This document shows, piece by piece, positions 6,457 through 13,626 of a stretch of 15,198 bases of DNA; the first letter of the stretch is position 1; every line of letters begins with the position of its first letter. Source of the DNA: an archaeon. GTDB lineage: Archaea; Asgardarchaeota; Hermodarchaeia; Hermodarchaeales; Hermodarchaeaceae. The notes under the pieces are model-generated. The model was not told the DNA's origin. It did not search any database and was given only the letters and a program-made list of their open reading frames with translations. Where the stretch lies: assembly GCA_016550485.1 (NCBI GenBank), contig JABXGV010000294.1:1-15198 (forward strand). The letters run 5' to 3'. The translations under genes were made by a program, and so were the position numbers.

Positions 6457-7506
6457 ATGTGTGAACCCTCGTTGAAATTACTCGATTCATCTCAATTCCT
6501 TGTAGAACTTTTAAGCAGAGCGACAAAGGCACCAGTTGCATTAATTCTCCATCAAAGCGCGGATCCAGATGCAGTTGGTAGCGCGGAGGCTCTTTCTGTA
6601 CTTCTTAAAATGAAGACAGGTGTGAAGTGTACGCTATTTGCAGAGAGTCTTAATCGTGCTGCAAAGAAGATAGTCAAAAAATTCAACTTGATTATTGCTC
6701 CCGCTGAAGAATTAGTCGATTACTCTACTGTAATACTTGTCGATTTGAATAACTTGGATCAAATAGGTACATTAGCAGAGCATTTTCCGAAAACGGATTG
6801 TACTGTTTTCTGTATTGATCACCACGTTTTTCATCATAAATTATCTCAGCTAGCTGATTTTGTATTACACGATGACCAAGTTCGTTCAACTGCAGAACTT
6901 GTCCTCAAGATTTGGCTAGAAAGTGGTGTGTCTATACCTTCACATGTTGCTAGTCTTCTTGCTTGTGCAGTAGTCTATGACAGCAGGCATTTTGGTAATG
7001 CCTTGAATAGCACTTTTGAGCATTTCATCATTCTGTTAAGGTATGGTGCAGATTACTCAGTGGTACGTGAATTACTTCGTACGCCTTTAGAAAAATCTGA
7101 ACGCATAGCACGACTAAAAGCAGTCGGGCGAATTGTAGTATACGACGAGTTCGACTTGCTGATTGCTGTTACAACTATTGGCTCATACGAGGCTAGTGTT
7201 TGCCGTGCACTAATCAGCGTCGGTGCAGACATTGCTATTGCCTGTGCTTTGAAAAAAGACGAAGTACGTTTGAGTGCCCGGAGTAATCCAGCCGTATTTA
7301 ATGACTATGGGCTGGATCTCGCAAAACATGTGATGGAGCCTCTTGGCGACATTATCGGCGGCTCAGGTGGTGGCCACCCTACTGCGGCAGGTGCTAATGG
7401 CACCGCAGCTAGTGAACATGCTCTAGGGCTGGCAGTTCAACTATTACGGAAAGCATTGAAGGCTCGACTTGGAACATCGGCTTCGTCACAGCCAGCTCTT
7501 GGGTGA
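6457..7506 (+). CDS. DHH-family phosphoesterase (DHH plus DHHA1)
   Basis: A metal-dependent DHH-superfamily phosphoesterase of 349 residues. Seen: motif I SADPDA (metal-binding Asp), VILVDLNN (motif II), IDHH near residues 120-123 (motif III), VVYDSRHF (motif IV) and a C-terminal DHHA1 domain with GGSGGGHPTAAGA near residue 301, the substrate-binding glycine loop. Known relatives hydrolyse pAp, nanoRNA or cyclic dinucleotide products; RecJ-like members act on single-stranded DNA or RNA. The archaeal superoperon often has such a gene after prefoldin, compatible with a nanoRNase working downstream of the exosome, but this is inference. ATG at 6457 has no clear Shine-Dalgarno and sits in the largest gap of the array (40 bases). 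Confidence 0.88.
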   Translation: MCEPSLKLLDSSQFLVELLSRATKAPVALILHQSADPDAVGSAEALSVLLKMKTGVKCTLFAESLNRAAKKIVKKFNLIIAPAEELVDYSTVILVDLNNLDQIGTLAEHFPKTDCTVFCIDHHVFHHKLSQLADFVLHDDQVRSTAELVLKIWLESGVSIPSHVASLLACAVVYDSRHFGNALNSTFEHFIILLRYGADYSVVRELLRTPLEKSERIARLKAVGRIVVYDEFDLLIAVTTIGSYEASVCRALISVGADIAIACALKKDEVRLSARSNPAVFNDYGLDLAKHVMEPLGDIIGGSGGGHPTAAGANGTAASEHALGLAVQLLRKALKARLGTSASSQPALG

Positions 7507-7512
7507 TGACTC

Positions 7513-8352
7513 GTGAGCATCGAAATAGACCATCTATCTTTCTCTTATAGAGGTTCTAAAACAAAAGTACTAGATGACATCACCCTCTCATTACCTCGTG
7601 GTAGTTTTACCGGACTTGTCGGACCAAGTGGCTGCGGAAAAACAACGTTAGCACGATGTCTAAACGGTCTTATTCCACACTTCTATCCTGGTGAGATGAC
7701 AGGAAATGTAATCATAAATGAATGGAACACTATTGATTATGCAGCATATGAATTAGCGCAGAAGGTAGGGCTGGTCTTTCAGAATCCCGAAAATCAATTA
7801 GTAGCACCAAATGTTGAAAGGGAGATTGCGTTTGGTCCTGAAAACCTTGGTGTACCGCGCCAAGAGATTCGCCGCCGCGTCGAAGAACTAATCCGTAACA
7901 TCCGACTGGAAGAAATCCGTGATAAGGCACCCTTTGAACTTTCAGGAGGAGAACAACAACGCGTCGCTATAGCAGCTACTCTTGCACTTCAGCCTGAAAT
8001 TCTTGTGCTTGACGAGCCCACATCGAATCTTGATCCACTTTCTGCCTTCGAGCTACTTCAACTGCTTCATCGTCTCAATCGCGAAAAATTGCTAACCATT
8101 ATTCTCATAGAACATCGACTTGAATTAGTGGCGCCTCTTGCACAAGAACTCGTTGTGCTAGATGAGGGACGTGTAATTGCAAAGGGCCCGACTCGTGAGG
8201 TTCTAATGGAGGAAAAAGTGGCAGAAGTGGGTGTCGCAATCCCCAAAGTTGTACAATTAGCTAAGAAACTAAACCGTCCTCATCTCATACAAGCGTGTCC
8301 TCTCTCTGTTGAATCGGCAGTGAAGGCAATTCTAGAGGAGTTGAAACGATGA
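7513..8352 (+). CDS. ecfA1: ECF transporter ATPase EcfA (first copy)
   Basis: One of two ATPases of an energy-coupling factor importer, which takes up vitamins or metal ions through exchangeable S components. Seen: Walker A GPSGCGKTT (37-45), Q-loop FQNPENQLVA with Q90, signature LSGGE (143-147), Walker B ILVLDE (163-168), D-loop SNLD and H-loop H201. The QNPENQ motif in the Q-loop is typical of EcfA and CbiO rather than general ABC ATPases. GTG start at 7513, 6 bases after the DHH gene; its end overlaps the second ATPase by 4 bases (ATGA), so the two are probably translated together as a heterodimer. Confidence 0.93.
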   Translation: MSIEIDHLSFSYRGSKTKVLDDITLSLPRGSFTGLVGPSGCGKTTLARCLNGLIPHFYPGEMTGNVIINEWNTIDYAAYELAQKVGLVFQNPENQLVAPNVEREIAFGPENLGVPRQEIRRRVEELIRNIRLEEIRDKAPFELSGGEQQRVAIAATLALQPEILVLDEPTSNLDPLSAFELLQLLHRLNREKLLTIILIEHRLELVAPLAQELVVLDEGRVIAKGPTREVLMEEKVAEVGVAIPKVVQLAKKLNRPHLIQACPLSVESAVKAILEELKR

Positions 8353-9173
8353 TTCTCTTTGATGATGTTTGGTTTAGCTACACTCCTAATCATCCTGTTC
8401 TCCGTGAAATTTCTATCGAGATATCACCTGGTGAAGTAGTGGCGTTGATGGGGGAAAACGGTGCTGGTAAAACTACTTTGGTCAAACATATTAATGGGCT
8501 GTTAAAACCCAGTCGTGGTACAGTCTTCATTGATGGGGTTGACACGCGTTCTACTTCAACTGCTGCTCTAGCTCGTAAAGTGGGGTTTGTATTCCAAAAT
8601 GCAGATCACCAACTTTTCGCAGATACAATTGAAGGAGAAGTTGCATTCGCGCTTCGTAACTTGGGTTTTCCGAGTGATGAAGTTCAGGAACGCGTTTCAC
8701 AATACCTAGAACGATTTGACTTAGCTCGCTATAAGGAACAGTCTCCCTTTCTACTAAGTGGAGGGGAAAGAAAACGACTTGCATTAGCATCCGTGCTTTG
8801 TGTGGAACCAACTATCCTAATCTTGGATGAACCTACCCAAGCTCAGGATGCGAAACAGAAACTTAAGCTAGCTCAACTAGTTGATTCCTTCCGCCGCAGC
8901 GACTCTATCATTCTCCTAGTAACCCACGACGTAGAGTTCGCGGTTCAAGTGGTTGATCGGCTTCTCTTATTATCAAAAGGGTGCCTCCTTGCTGATGGTG
9001 CACCACGCCAAGTGTTGGGAAATCCGGATTTACTTCGGCGTGCGCGATTATTGCCCCCCCAACTAACCCAGCTAGCTCACAAGCTAGCCGATAAGGTGCC
9101 AACCTTTCCTCGAGATATAATAGCTCTAGAGGAGGCAGTCACAGCAACAAGCAAGCTGCTTGCAAAGAGGTGA
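8349..9173 (+). CDS. ecfA2: ECF transporter ATPase EcfA (second copy)
   Basis: Second EcfA ATPase, 274 residues. Seen: Walker A GENGAGKTT (35-43), Q-loop FQNADHQLFADTI (Q83), signature LSGGE (136-140), Walker B ILILDE (156-161), H193 in the switch loop THD. The D-loop reads QAQD in place of the common SGLD or AGLD. Both sites of the EcfA1-EcfA2 dimer thus appear intact. ATG start overlaps the previous stop. The C-terminal 70 residues resemble the extension that EcfA proteins use for dimer contact. The 3' end overlaps ecfT, with GAGGTGA (9167-9173) forming the last bases of the gene. Confidence 0.93.
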   Translation: MILFDDVWFSYTPNHPVLREISIEISPGEVVALMGENGAGKTTLVKHINGLLKPSRGTVFIDGVDTRSTSTAALARKVGFVFQNADHQLFADTIEGEVAFALRNLGFPSDEVQERVSQYLERFDLARYKEQSPFLLSGGERKRLALASVLCVEPTILILDEPTQAQDAKQKLKLAQLVDSFRRSDSIILLVTHDVEFAVQVVDRLLLLSKGCLLADGAPRQVLGNPDLLRRARLLPPQLTQLAHKLADKVPTFPRDIIALEEAVTATSKLLAKR

Positions 9174-9960
9174 ACAGACTATATCATCATTATTTGAAGC
9201 ATTCCGGTTCCAACAGAAAGACACCTTTATGCACCGCCTTGACCCACGCACAACACTTTATATGGCAGGTGCCTTCTCTGTACTTGGCCTCCTTTTTCTA
9301 GATATTATTCCACTCCTCCTAACACTATTGCTGATGTTGCCTTTCTTGGCAGTGGCTCGTTCACTTCGTCAGTGGGCTCGTAGTCTCAAGGGATTAGCAA
9401 CACTTGCAGGGTTTATTCTCATCATTAATACCCTCTTCACATCTCTTTCCTTTGCTGTTTCCACGGTACTCCGACTCGTTATGTTAATGACGGCTTTCTC
9501 CGTTTTCTTCCTTACAGTTCACCCCGACGATTTTGCCCTTGCTCTTGTAAAACTAAGAATTCCTTACGAATTTGCTTTTGCATTCTCTATGGCGGTCAGA
9601 TATGTTCCCACTATCGCGACCGAAACGGAAACTATTCGTGATGCCCAGATGTCACGCGGACTTGAACTAGAGAAGGGTAATCTGCTACAGAAGGTCAGGA
9701 ACTATATTCCGATTCTCATTCCTATAATTGTTAGCTCCATACGGCGCGCACTTCAAGTCGCTGAAAGCCTAGAGTCTCGTGCTTTTGGGTCAACTGCAAA
9801 GAGAACAAGCCTCTATGAGCTCAGTTTCCGAAAATCTGATGTTGCAATGATTGTGTTAGCAACTATATTACTGGCGACAGGATTGTATGTTGCCTTTTAT
9901 ATCCGTATTATTACACCTGGACTGCTGCCCGCTTGGTTTTATTGGAGGCTTCCCCTTTAG
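9160..9960 (+). CDS. ecfT: ECF transporter transmembrane subunit EcfT
   Basis: Membrane coupling subunit of the ECF importer that links S components to the ATPases. Seen: HRLDPRTTLYM at the N-terminal edge of the first helix, several hydrophobic segments (about 33-65, 78-98, 101-120, 136-150, 181-194, 226-248), and the two cytoplasmic coupling motifs DAQMSRGLE (161-169) and LESRAFG (204-210), which match the Ala-Arg-Gly type signatures. Start is uncertain: TTG at 9160 overlaps ecfA2 and lacks a well-placed ribosome binding site; ATG at 9229 would remove residues normally present before HRLDPR; a perfect GAGGTGA at 9167-9173 faces ATA at 9181. No S component gene is visible in the window, as expected for group II ECF systems with dispersed S subunits. 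Confidence 0.9.
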   Translation: MQRGEQTISSLFEAFRFQQKDTFMHRLDPRTTLYMAGAFSVLGLLFLDIIPLLLTLLLMLPFLAVARSLRQWARSLKGLATLAGFILIINTLFTSLSFAVSTVLRLVMLMTAFSVFFLTVHPDDFALALVKLRIPYEFAFAFSMAVRYVPTIATETETIRDAQMSRGLELEKGNLLQKVRNYIPILIPIIVSSIRRALQVAESLESRAFGSTAKRTSLYELSFRKSDVAMIVLATILLATGLYVAFYIRIITPGLLPAWFYWRLPL

Positions 9961-10002
9961 GAGTATGTATCTACTGCCAATTACTAGGTAGTGATTGTAA
10001 GA

Positions 10003-10602
10003 ATGTCTCCTCTACTATTATACGATATTACCATTGGTGGGGCAGATACACGCGTAGGCATCTTTGGCTGTACGCTTTTGCCCTCTTCACCTACAGAGGC
10101 ACTCCTCTCCACAGGTCAGAAAATAGCAGATGAGGAGAAAGTCACTCTTCAACTTGTTAATGCAGAGCGAATCGCAAGCCCTCTTCATCTCCTCTTCTCC
10201 ACTCACCACGCGCTTCGAGCCTTTCATACACGTACACAACGAGCCAAAACAATAGGGATGGAGATTCTTAGATTCGCTGCTGCTCAACGGCAAATAGCTC
10301 GTGCTCTTGAGCTTCTAGGTGTATCGAGTTCTACAATTCATGTCGGCGGTGTCTTACTTGGCCAATCCCATGAAAAGCTTCAAAATATTTACTCAAAACT
10401 GCTGACTCAAATAGGCGCAGAGGATACACCACAGGTGCTCGAGATAGTCAACAGTACAAAGGCCAAAAGTATCCAGCGTGCCTTTAACATTAATGCAGCA
10501 GAGCTTAATGCGGTCACGATATCAAAAGACCTAATCGGTCAGTATAGTGCTATTGCTAAACTTGTCTATGAGCGTTGTGCGCTCCTCTCACTTGAAAAGT
10601 AA
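10003..10602 (+). CDS. cgi121: KEOPS complex subunit Cgi121
   Basis: Cgi121 binds Bud32 in KEOPS and contributes to tRNA recruitment, by contact with the CCA end in archaeal structures. Seen: an alpha/beta domain with SPLHLLFSTHHALRAFHTRT and the hallmark ILRFAAAQRQIARALELLG, followed by a strand-rich C-terminal half ending in a helix. I favour ATG at 10003 (199 residues), with GTGA a few bases upstream; GTG at 9991 adds four residues. It is the last gene of the plus-strand array, 42 bases after ecfT, and its stop lies only 3 bases from the stop of the convergent THUMP gene. Together with pcc1 and sua5 it makes three t6A-pathway genes in this window. Confidence 0.87.
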   Translation: MSPLLLYDITIGGADTRVGIFGCTLLPSSPTEALLSTGQKIADEEKVTLQLVNAERIASPLHLLFSTHHALRAFHTRTQRAKTIGMEILRFAAAQRQIARALELLGVSSSTIHVGGVLLGQSHEKLQNIYSKLLTQIGAEDTPQVLEIVNSTKAKSIQRAFNINAAELNAVTISKDLIGQYSAIAKLVYERCALLSLEK

Positions 10603-10605
10603 AAA

Positions 10606-11136
10606 TCAGGGGCGGCGCATTGTTAGGATTTCACTTTCTTTGACTAGAGCAAGCCCAGTAATCGGTCCAAGGATTTCAACCGAGCATATCCACTCGAAAT
10701 CCTCCAAGTCGACTTCACCTGGAAACTGAATTGCTACCTCATGGAGCAGCGTTTTACGGTCCAAATCGGTGTCTCTGCGGTGTAGATTTACTCTAAACTT
10801 CGCTTCTTTTGGCATTCTTGTGGCAAGCTGCTGTGTGCCTGCACGAATAGCTTCTAGATTACTCTCCACGACAAGATCGATGGGCTGGATTTTTAGCAGC
10901 TCTCGAATACTCCAAGGCATATTCTTAACAACATGGGTAAGGCGTTGAACAAAATCATGGCAGTCACAACTCACCTGTGCTACTACTAGGCTACTGATAC
11001 CGGTTAGTTTACACCAGTTTAGTTCACATAGCCTAGCGTCTTCTTCAACTAGACGGTGAAGCTCTTGGCAGCTCTCCACCTCTCGAAAACGGCTGCATGA
11101 CAGCAGCACATTGAACTTGTCCTGAATCGTTAGCAT
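10606..11136 (-). CDS. THUMP-domain protein (Tan1/THUMPD1-like)
   Basis: A 176-residue protein resembling stand-alone THUMP proteins. Seen: an N-terminal region with NVLLSCSRFREVES (about 9-22), a middle segment DLVVESNLEAI, and a C-terminal THUMP-type core with KFRVNLHRRDTDLDRKTLLHEV (113-134) and VDLEDFEW followed by CSVEILGPITGLAL. Family knowledge: Tan1/THUMPD1 binds tRNA and assists acetylation of cytidine 12 by the Kre33/NAT10/TmcA acetyltransferase; archaeal orthologues are presumed to do the same. No catalytic domain is fused. ATG at 11136 lies downstream of a TATA-like box, with a 14-base palindrome between. It neighbours Sua5 and Cgi121, both tRNA modification factors. Confidence 0.78.
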   Translation of the reverse strand: MLTIQDKFNVLLSCSRFREVESCQELHRLVEEDARLCELNWCKLTGISSLVVAQVSCDCHDFVQRLTHVVKNMPWSIRELLKIQPIDLVVESNLEAIRAGTQQLATRMPKEAKFRVNLHRRDTDLDRKTLLHEVAIQFPGEVDLEDFEWICSVEILGPITGLALVKESEILTMRRP

Positions 11137-11147
11137 ACAGTCGAACA

Positions 11148-11161
11148 GGGTTAATTAACCC
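11148..11161. promoter_or_regulatory. Perfect 14-bp palindrome, candidate operator of the THUMP gene
   Basis: GGGTTAATTAACCC is a perfect palindrome. It lies immediately downstream of the TATA-like box (11161-11172, minus strand) and 12 bases upstream of the ATG at 11136, so a protein bound here would block transcription initiation. Operator function is inferred; a chance origin is possible because the core is A+T-rich. Confidence 0.4.
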
Positions 11162-11172
11162 ATTTTTATATC
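11161..11172 (-). promoter_or_regulatory. TATA box of the THUMP gene
   Basis: On the minus strand GATATAAAAATG, preceded by purine-rich CCCGAA that could serve as a BRE, lies about 26 bases upstream of a start point near 11141. This would give a leader of only about five bases before the ATG at 11136. It is one of the best TATA matches in the window. Confidence 0.55.
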
Positions 11173-11220
11173 TTCGGGGCTTTCATCTATGTGATTTTTC
11201 CATTAACCTACAAGTATCAA

Positions 11221-11865
11221 TCACTTGGAGAACCATGGTTGCAACGCTTTCTCTGAAACAGCTCCGCTTCTCACTAGTCTTGGCGGTTCTACGGTACAAT
11301 CTACAATTGTTGAGGCAGAGCAGTGCTGCGTGGGGCCTGCATCTAGTACAAGGTCGACCTGTTCTCCAACTTGAGAGTATGCAGCATTTGCTGTATGTGG
11401 ACTGGGTTCACCTGACTTGTTAGCGCTTGTGCCAGTCACAACAAAACCAACATCATAGATGATGTGTAGCGCCACAGGATGGTCCGGTACACGTAGCGCG
11501 AGAGTGCTATTTGGGCCCTGCACGCCTTCAGATAGGGTTCGAAGTGCAGGCAGTATCAACGTAAGGGCTCCTGGCCAAAACGCCATTGCTAGATCATAGG
11601 CTAGTCCCTCTAGTTCAGCCACGACTCTAACTTGACTAATATCTGCTGCTAAAACTGGCATGCCTGCCTTTCCCAGACGTTCTTTGATTGTTATAATCCG
11701 GTTTACTACGATCGGGTCAGCGGGGTTGCCAGCTAGGCCATATGCTGTATCCGTTGGAAGAATTACTATCCCTCCGCACTGAATTATCTCAGCCGCTTTT
11801 TGGATGATTTCAGGATCAGGGTTTTGTCTGTCAACCGTAAAACACTTCGGAGAACCAGCAGTCAT
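11221..11865 (-). CDS. sua5: Threonylcarbamoyl-AMP synthase, Sua5/YciO/YrdC family
   Basis: Makes L-threonylcarbamoyl-adenylate from threonine, bicarbonate and ATP, the substrate that KEOPS transfers to tRNA A37. Seen: GGIVILPTDTAYGLAGNP near the N-terminus, the KERLGKAGMPV segment (the usual KxR..K ligands), FWPGALTLIL, TSANKSGEPSP and STIVDC. Length (214 residues from ATG at 11865) equals the catalytic YrdC/TsaC domain alone, so the extra C-terminal Sua5 domain is absent. The GTG at 11883 adds six residues but would lie upstream of the start point predicted from the TATA-like box at 11899-11908, so ATG is preferred. It sits on the minus strand upstream of the THUMP gene, divergent from the nucleotidyltransferase. 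Confidence 0.93.
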   Translation of the reverse strand: MTAGSPKCFTVDRQNPDPEIIQKAAEIIQCGGIVILPTDTAYGLAGNPADPIVVNRIITIKERLGKAGMPVLAADISQVRVVAELEGLAYDLAMAFWPGALTLILPALRTLSEGVQGPNSTLALRVPDHPVALHIIYDVGFVVTGTSANKSGEPSPHTANAAYSQVGEQVDLVLDAGPTQHCSASTIVDCTVEPPRLVRSGAVSEKALQPWFSK

Positions 11866-11898
11866 TTTTAGATAGCACCACACTAACTGATATTATCA

Positions 11899-11908
11899 TT
11901 AAATAAAA
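11899..11908. promoter_or_regulatory. Shared divergent TATA-like box for sua5 and the nucleotidyltransferase
   Basis: TTAAATAAAA on the plus strand (TTTTATTTAA on the minus) lies in the 63-base gap between the divergent genes. At 25-26 bases it would start minus-strand transcription near 11877, ahead of the sua5 ATG at 11865, and plus-strand transcription near 11929, the nucleotidyltransferase start itself. GAGGTG (11916-11921) is also 7 bases before that TTG, so a slightly earlier plus-strand start point may be used. Confidence 0.45.
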
Positions 11909-11928
11909 CCTGTTCGAGGTGTTACTCT

Positions 11929-12939
11929 TTGCGGGCTGTGGTCCTAGCCAGCGGTCAAGGTGCTCGATTTACTCCTCTCACAAAGTATCTTCCCAAACCA
12001 CTTCTCCCTGCTGCCAATCGCGCCCTCCTTGAACACCTACTTAACGCTCTAAAAGACGGAGGCGTCACAGAAGTAATACTCACTGCTGGTCACCTCGCAT
12101 CACAGTTAGAAGAATTCATCAATAAAATTTCTCTAAATTTCTCCTTGAAATTAGTACGTGCCCCTCACTGGCGACAAGGTCCCCTAGCATCTTTTAGCTC
12201 GGTCTTACCCTTTATCAAGGAAGAGGACAAGCCTTTCTTGTTACTGCCTTGTGATCTTTTCCTCTCAGCTCAAAATATCCAACTTCTTTGCAAGACTTCC
12301 GCAGAGCATGCGCTTCTATATGATTCTCAAAGGTTTCGTCCTGGTCCTACTCTCACGCTTGATACTAAACTTCGAGTCACTTCTCTCACCCACACCTCCA
12401 CACCTCTTACAAATGGGTATTCCCTTCTACCTGCGCTTCGATCCACACCAGCCTTGTTTCATCTATCGAAGTTGTCAAAGAGTAGCAACCCAACTACAGT
12501 TTTTGAACTTCTCCAATTGTGGGTGGCAAAAAGGCGCGCGTTCTTTGGCATCTCCATAATTCCAGATGATTGGTTTGATGTTGACACACCGCAGGATCTA
12601 ATCAACCTCAACCAGTATCTCCTGACCAATGGGTGGCCCCCAACACCAATTCCTACTGGGTTTTACCTACCTCCTAGTGTTCGATTATCCGGTCCTCTTA
12701 AAATTCAAGAGGCGGTTCTCGGTCAAAAGACTCGCCTAATAGGCCCAGCGCTCCTTGGACCAAGAGTTCGTATAGGAGACAATTGTCTAATCGACGGTGG
12801 TTCAACTCTTGGGGAATCCACAGTACTCCATAACAACACAGCTCTCCATAGATGCGTAACTCTCCCTCACACAGAAATTCCTGCAGGCTCTAATCACCGT
12901 AACACTATCTTGTACAGTAAAGGAAAAGCTATCCGATGA
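11929..12939 (+). CDS. Sugar-phosphate nucleotidyltransferase with C-terminal left-handed beta-helix
   Basis: A 336-residue NTP-transferase that activates a sugar or polyol phosphate to an NDP derivative. Seen: the N-terminal nucleotide-binding loop VLASGQGARFTPLTKYLPKPLLP (read residues 5-27, with K23), LLPCD with metal-ligand Asp109, and DDWFDVDTPQDL (213-224) with the second Asp cluster. From about residue 247 hexapeptide-like repeats (GPLKIQEAVLG, GPALLGPRVRIGDNCLIDG) form a short beta-helix. The canonical Thr of GxGTR is Ala (GQGAR). Sugar and nucleotide specificity cannot be read from sequence; glucose-1-P, mannose-1-P and inositol-1-P enzymes are all relatives. TTG at 11929 has GAGGTG 7 bases upstream. 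A CDP-alcohol transferase gene follows 35 bases downstream. Confidence 0.87.
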   Translation: MRAVVLASGQGARFTPLTKYLPKPLLPAANRALLEHLLNALKDGGVTEVILTAGHLASQLEEFINKISLNFSLKLVRAPHWRQGPLASFSSVLPFIKEEDKPFLLLPCDLFLSAQNIQLLCKTSAEHALLYDSQRFRPGPTLTLDTKLRVTSLTHTSTPLTNGYSLLPALRSTPALFHLSKLSKSSNPTTVFELLQLWVAKRRAFFGISIIPDDWFDVDTPQDLINLNQYLLTNGWPPTPIPTGFYLPPSVRLSGPLKIQEAVLGQKTRLIGPALLGPRVRIGDNCLIDGGSTLGESTVLHNNTALHRCVTLPHTEIPAGSNHRNTILYSKGKAIR

Positions 12940-12974
12940 CATCTATTCAATAAAATCCAAAAGAGGATTTGAAA

Positions 12975-13598
12975 ATGCCTTCTCGTTACCGCTTACGCCG
13001 TGTCTTTCGTCCTCTAGTACAAGGGGTTAGCAGAGTTTTCATAAAGTTTCACTTTTCTCCCAATTCCATCTCTGTTCTTTCCTTCTTTGTTATGTGTCTA
13101 GCTGGGCTCCTATTATTTCTCTTTAATCTGTTCACACTCTACGGGCTCTTAGTTTTCTTTGGTGGTCTCCTGGATGGCGTGGATGGTGAAGTAGCTAGAC
13201 GCACCGGGCGTACCTCGCAAAGGGGAGGATTTCTGGACTCGTTTCTCGATCGCCTAGCTGATATTGTGGTGCTACTCCCGTTCCTCTGCATACCCAACCC
13301 CTTTCCTTCGCTGGGCCCTAGTTGGATTTGGGTATTCCTAGCAACGACTGGTTGTATCCTAGTTAGCTACACTCGAAGCCGCGCCACCGCAGCAGGTGCA
13401 ACCGATACTGATGTTGGTTTAGGCGGTCGATCAGAGCGTCTCTTTCTCCTTGTGGTCACAGCTCTTCTTCACCCTTTTAACCCAGTAATGCCCTATGTGG
13501 GGCTGTTGCTCATGACCCCTCTGAGCCATCTCACTGTTCTCTATCGTGTTCTTGTCTATCACAATCGCCTCCAACCAGCAGTCATCGCAAAAACTTAA
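12975..13598 (+). CDS. CDP-alcohol phosphatidyltransferase family membrane enzyme
   Basis: Integral membrane enzyme that joins a CDP-activated alcohol to an acceptor with release of CMP. Seen: the full family signature D-x2-DG-x2-AR-x8-G-x3-D-x3-D at residues 67-92 (D67, D70, G71, A74, R75, G84, D88, D92), about six hydrophobic segments, and 207 residues, a usual length. Archaeal members make archaetidylserine, archaetidylinositol phosphate or di-myo-inositol phosphate; the sequence alone does not decide. ATG at 12975 follows GAGG (12963-12966) at 8 bases, better than TTG at 12969. Pairing with the upstream nucleotidyltransferase resembles the fused IPCT-DIPPS enzyme of some archaea, suggesting activation of a polar headgroup or polyol and its transfer. 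Confidence 0.9.
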   Translation: MPSRYRLRRVFRPLVQGVSRVFIKFHFSPNSISVLSFFVMCLAGLLLFLFNLFTLYGLLVFFGGLLDGVDGEVARRTGRTSQRGGFLDSFLDRLADIVVLLPFLCIPNPFPSLGPSWIWVFLATTGCILVSYTRSRATAAGATDTDVGLGGRSERLFLLVVTALLHPFNPVMPYVGLLLMTPLSHLTVLYRVLVYHNRLQPAVIAKT

Positions 13599-13626
13599 AC
13601 TAAACGTTGCTCCCTCCTTCTCTGTA

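Noticed and set aside
7502..7508. GTGATGA, matching a C box of C/D small RNAs.
   Set aside because: No D box (CTGA) or C'/D' pair at suitable spacing follows, and the site is part of the DHH stop and ecfA1 start region.
9933..10133. A 66-codon plus-strand ORF between ecfT and cgi121.
   Set aside because: It overlaps both genes in another frame; EcfT and Cgi121 motifs continue through the overlapped regions.
12251..12559. A 102-codon plus-strand ORF within the nucleotidyltransferase gene.
   Set aside because: Out-of-frame shadow; the nucleotidyltransferase motifs on both sides lie in the other frame.
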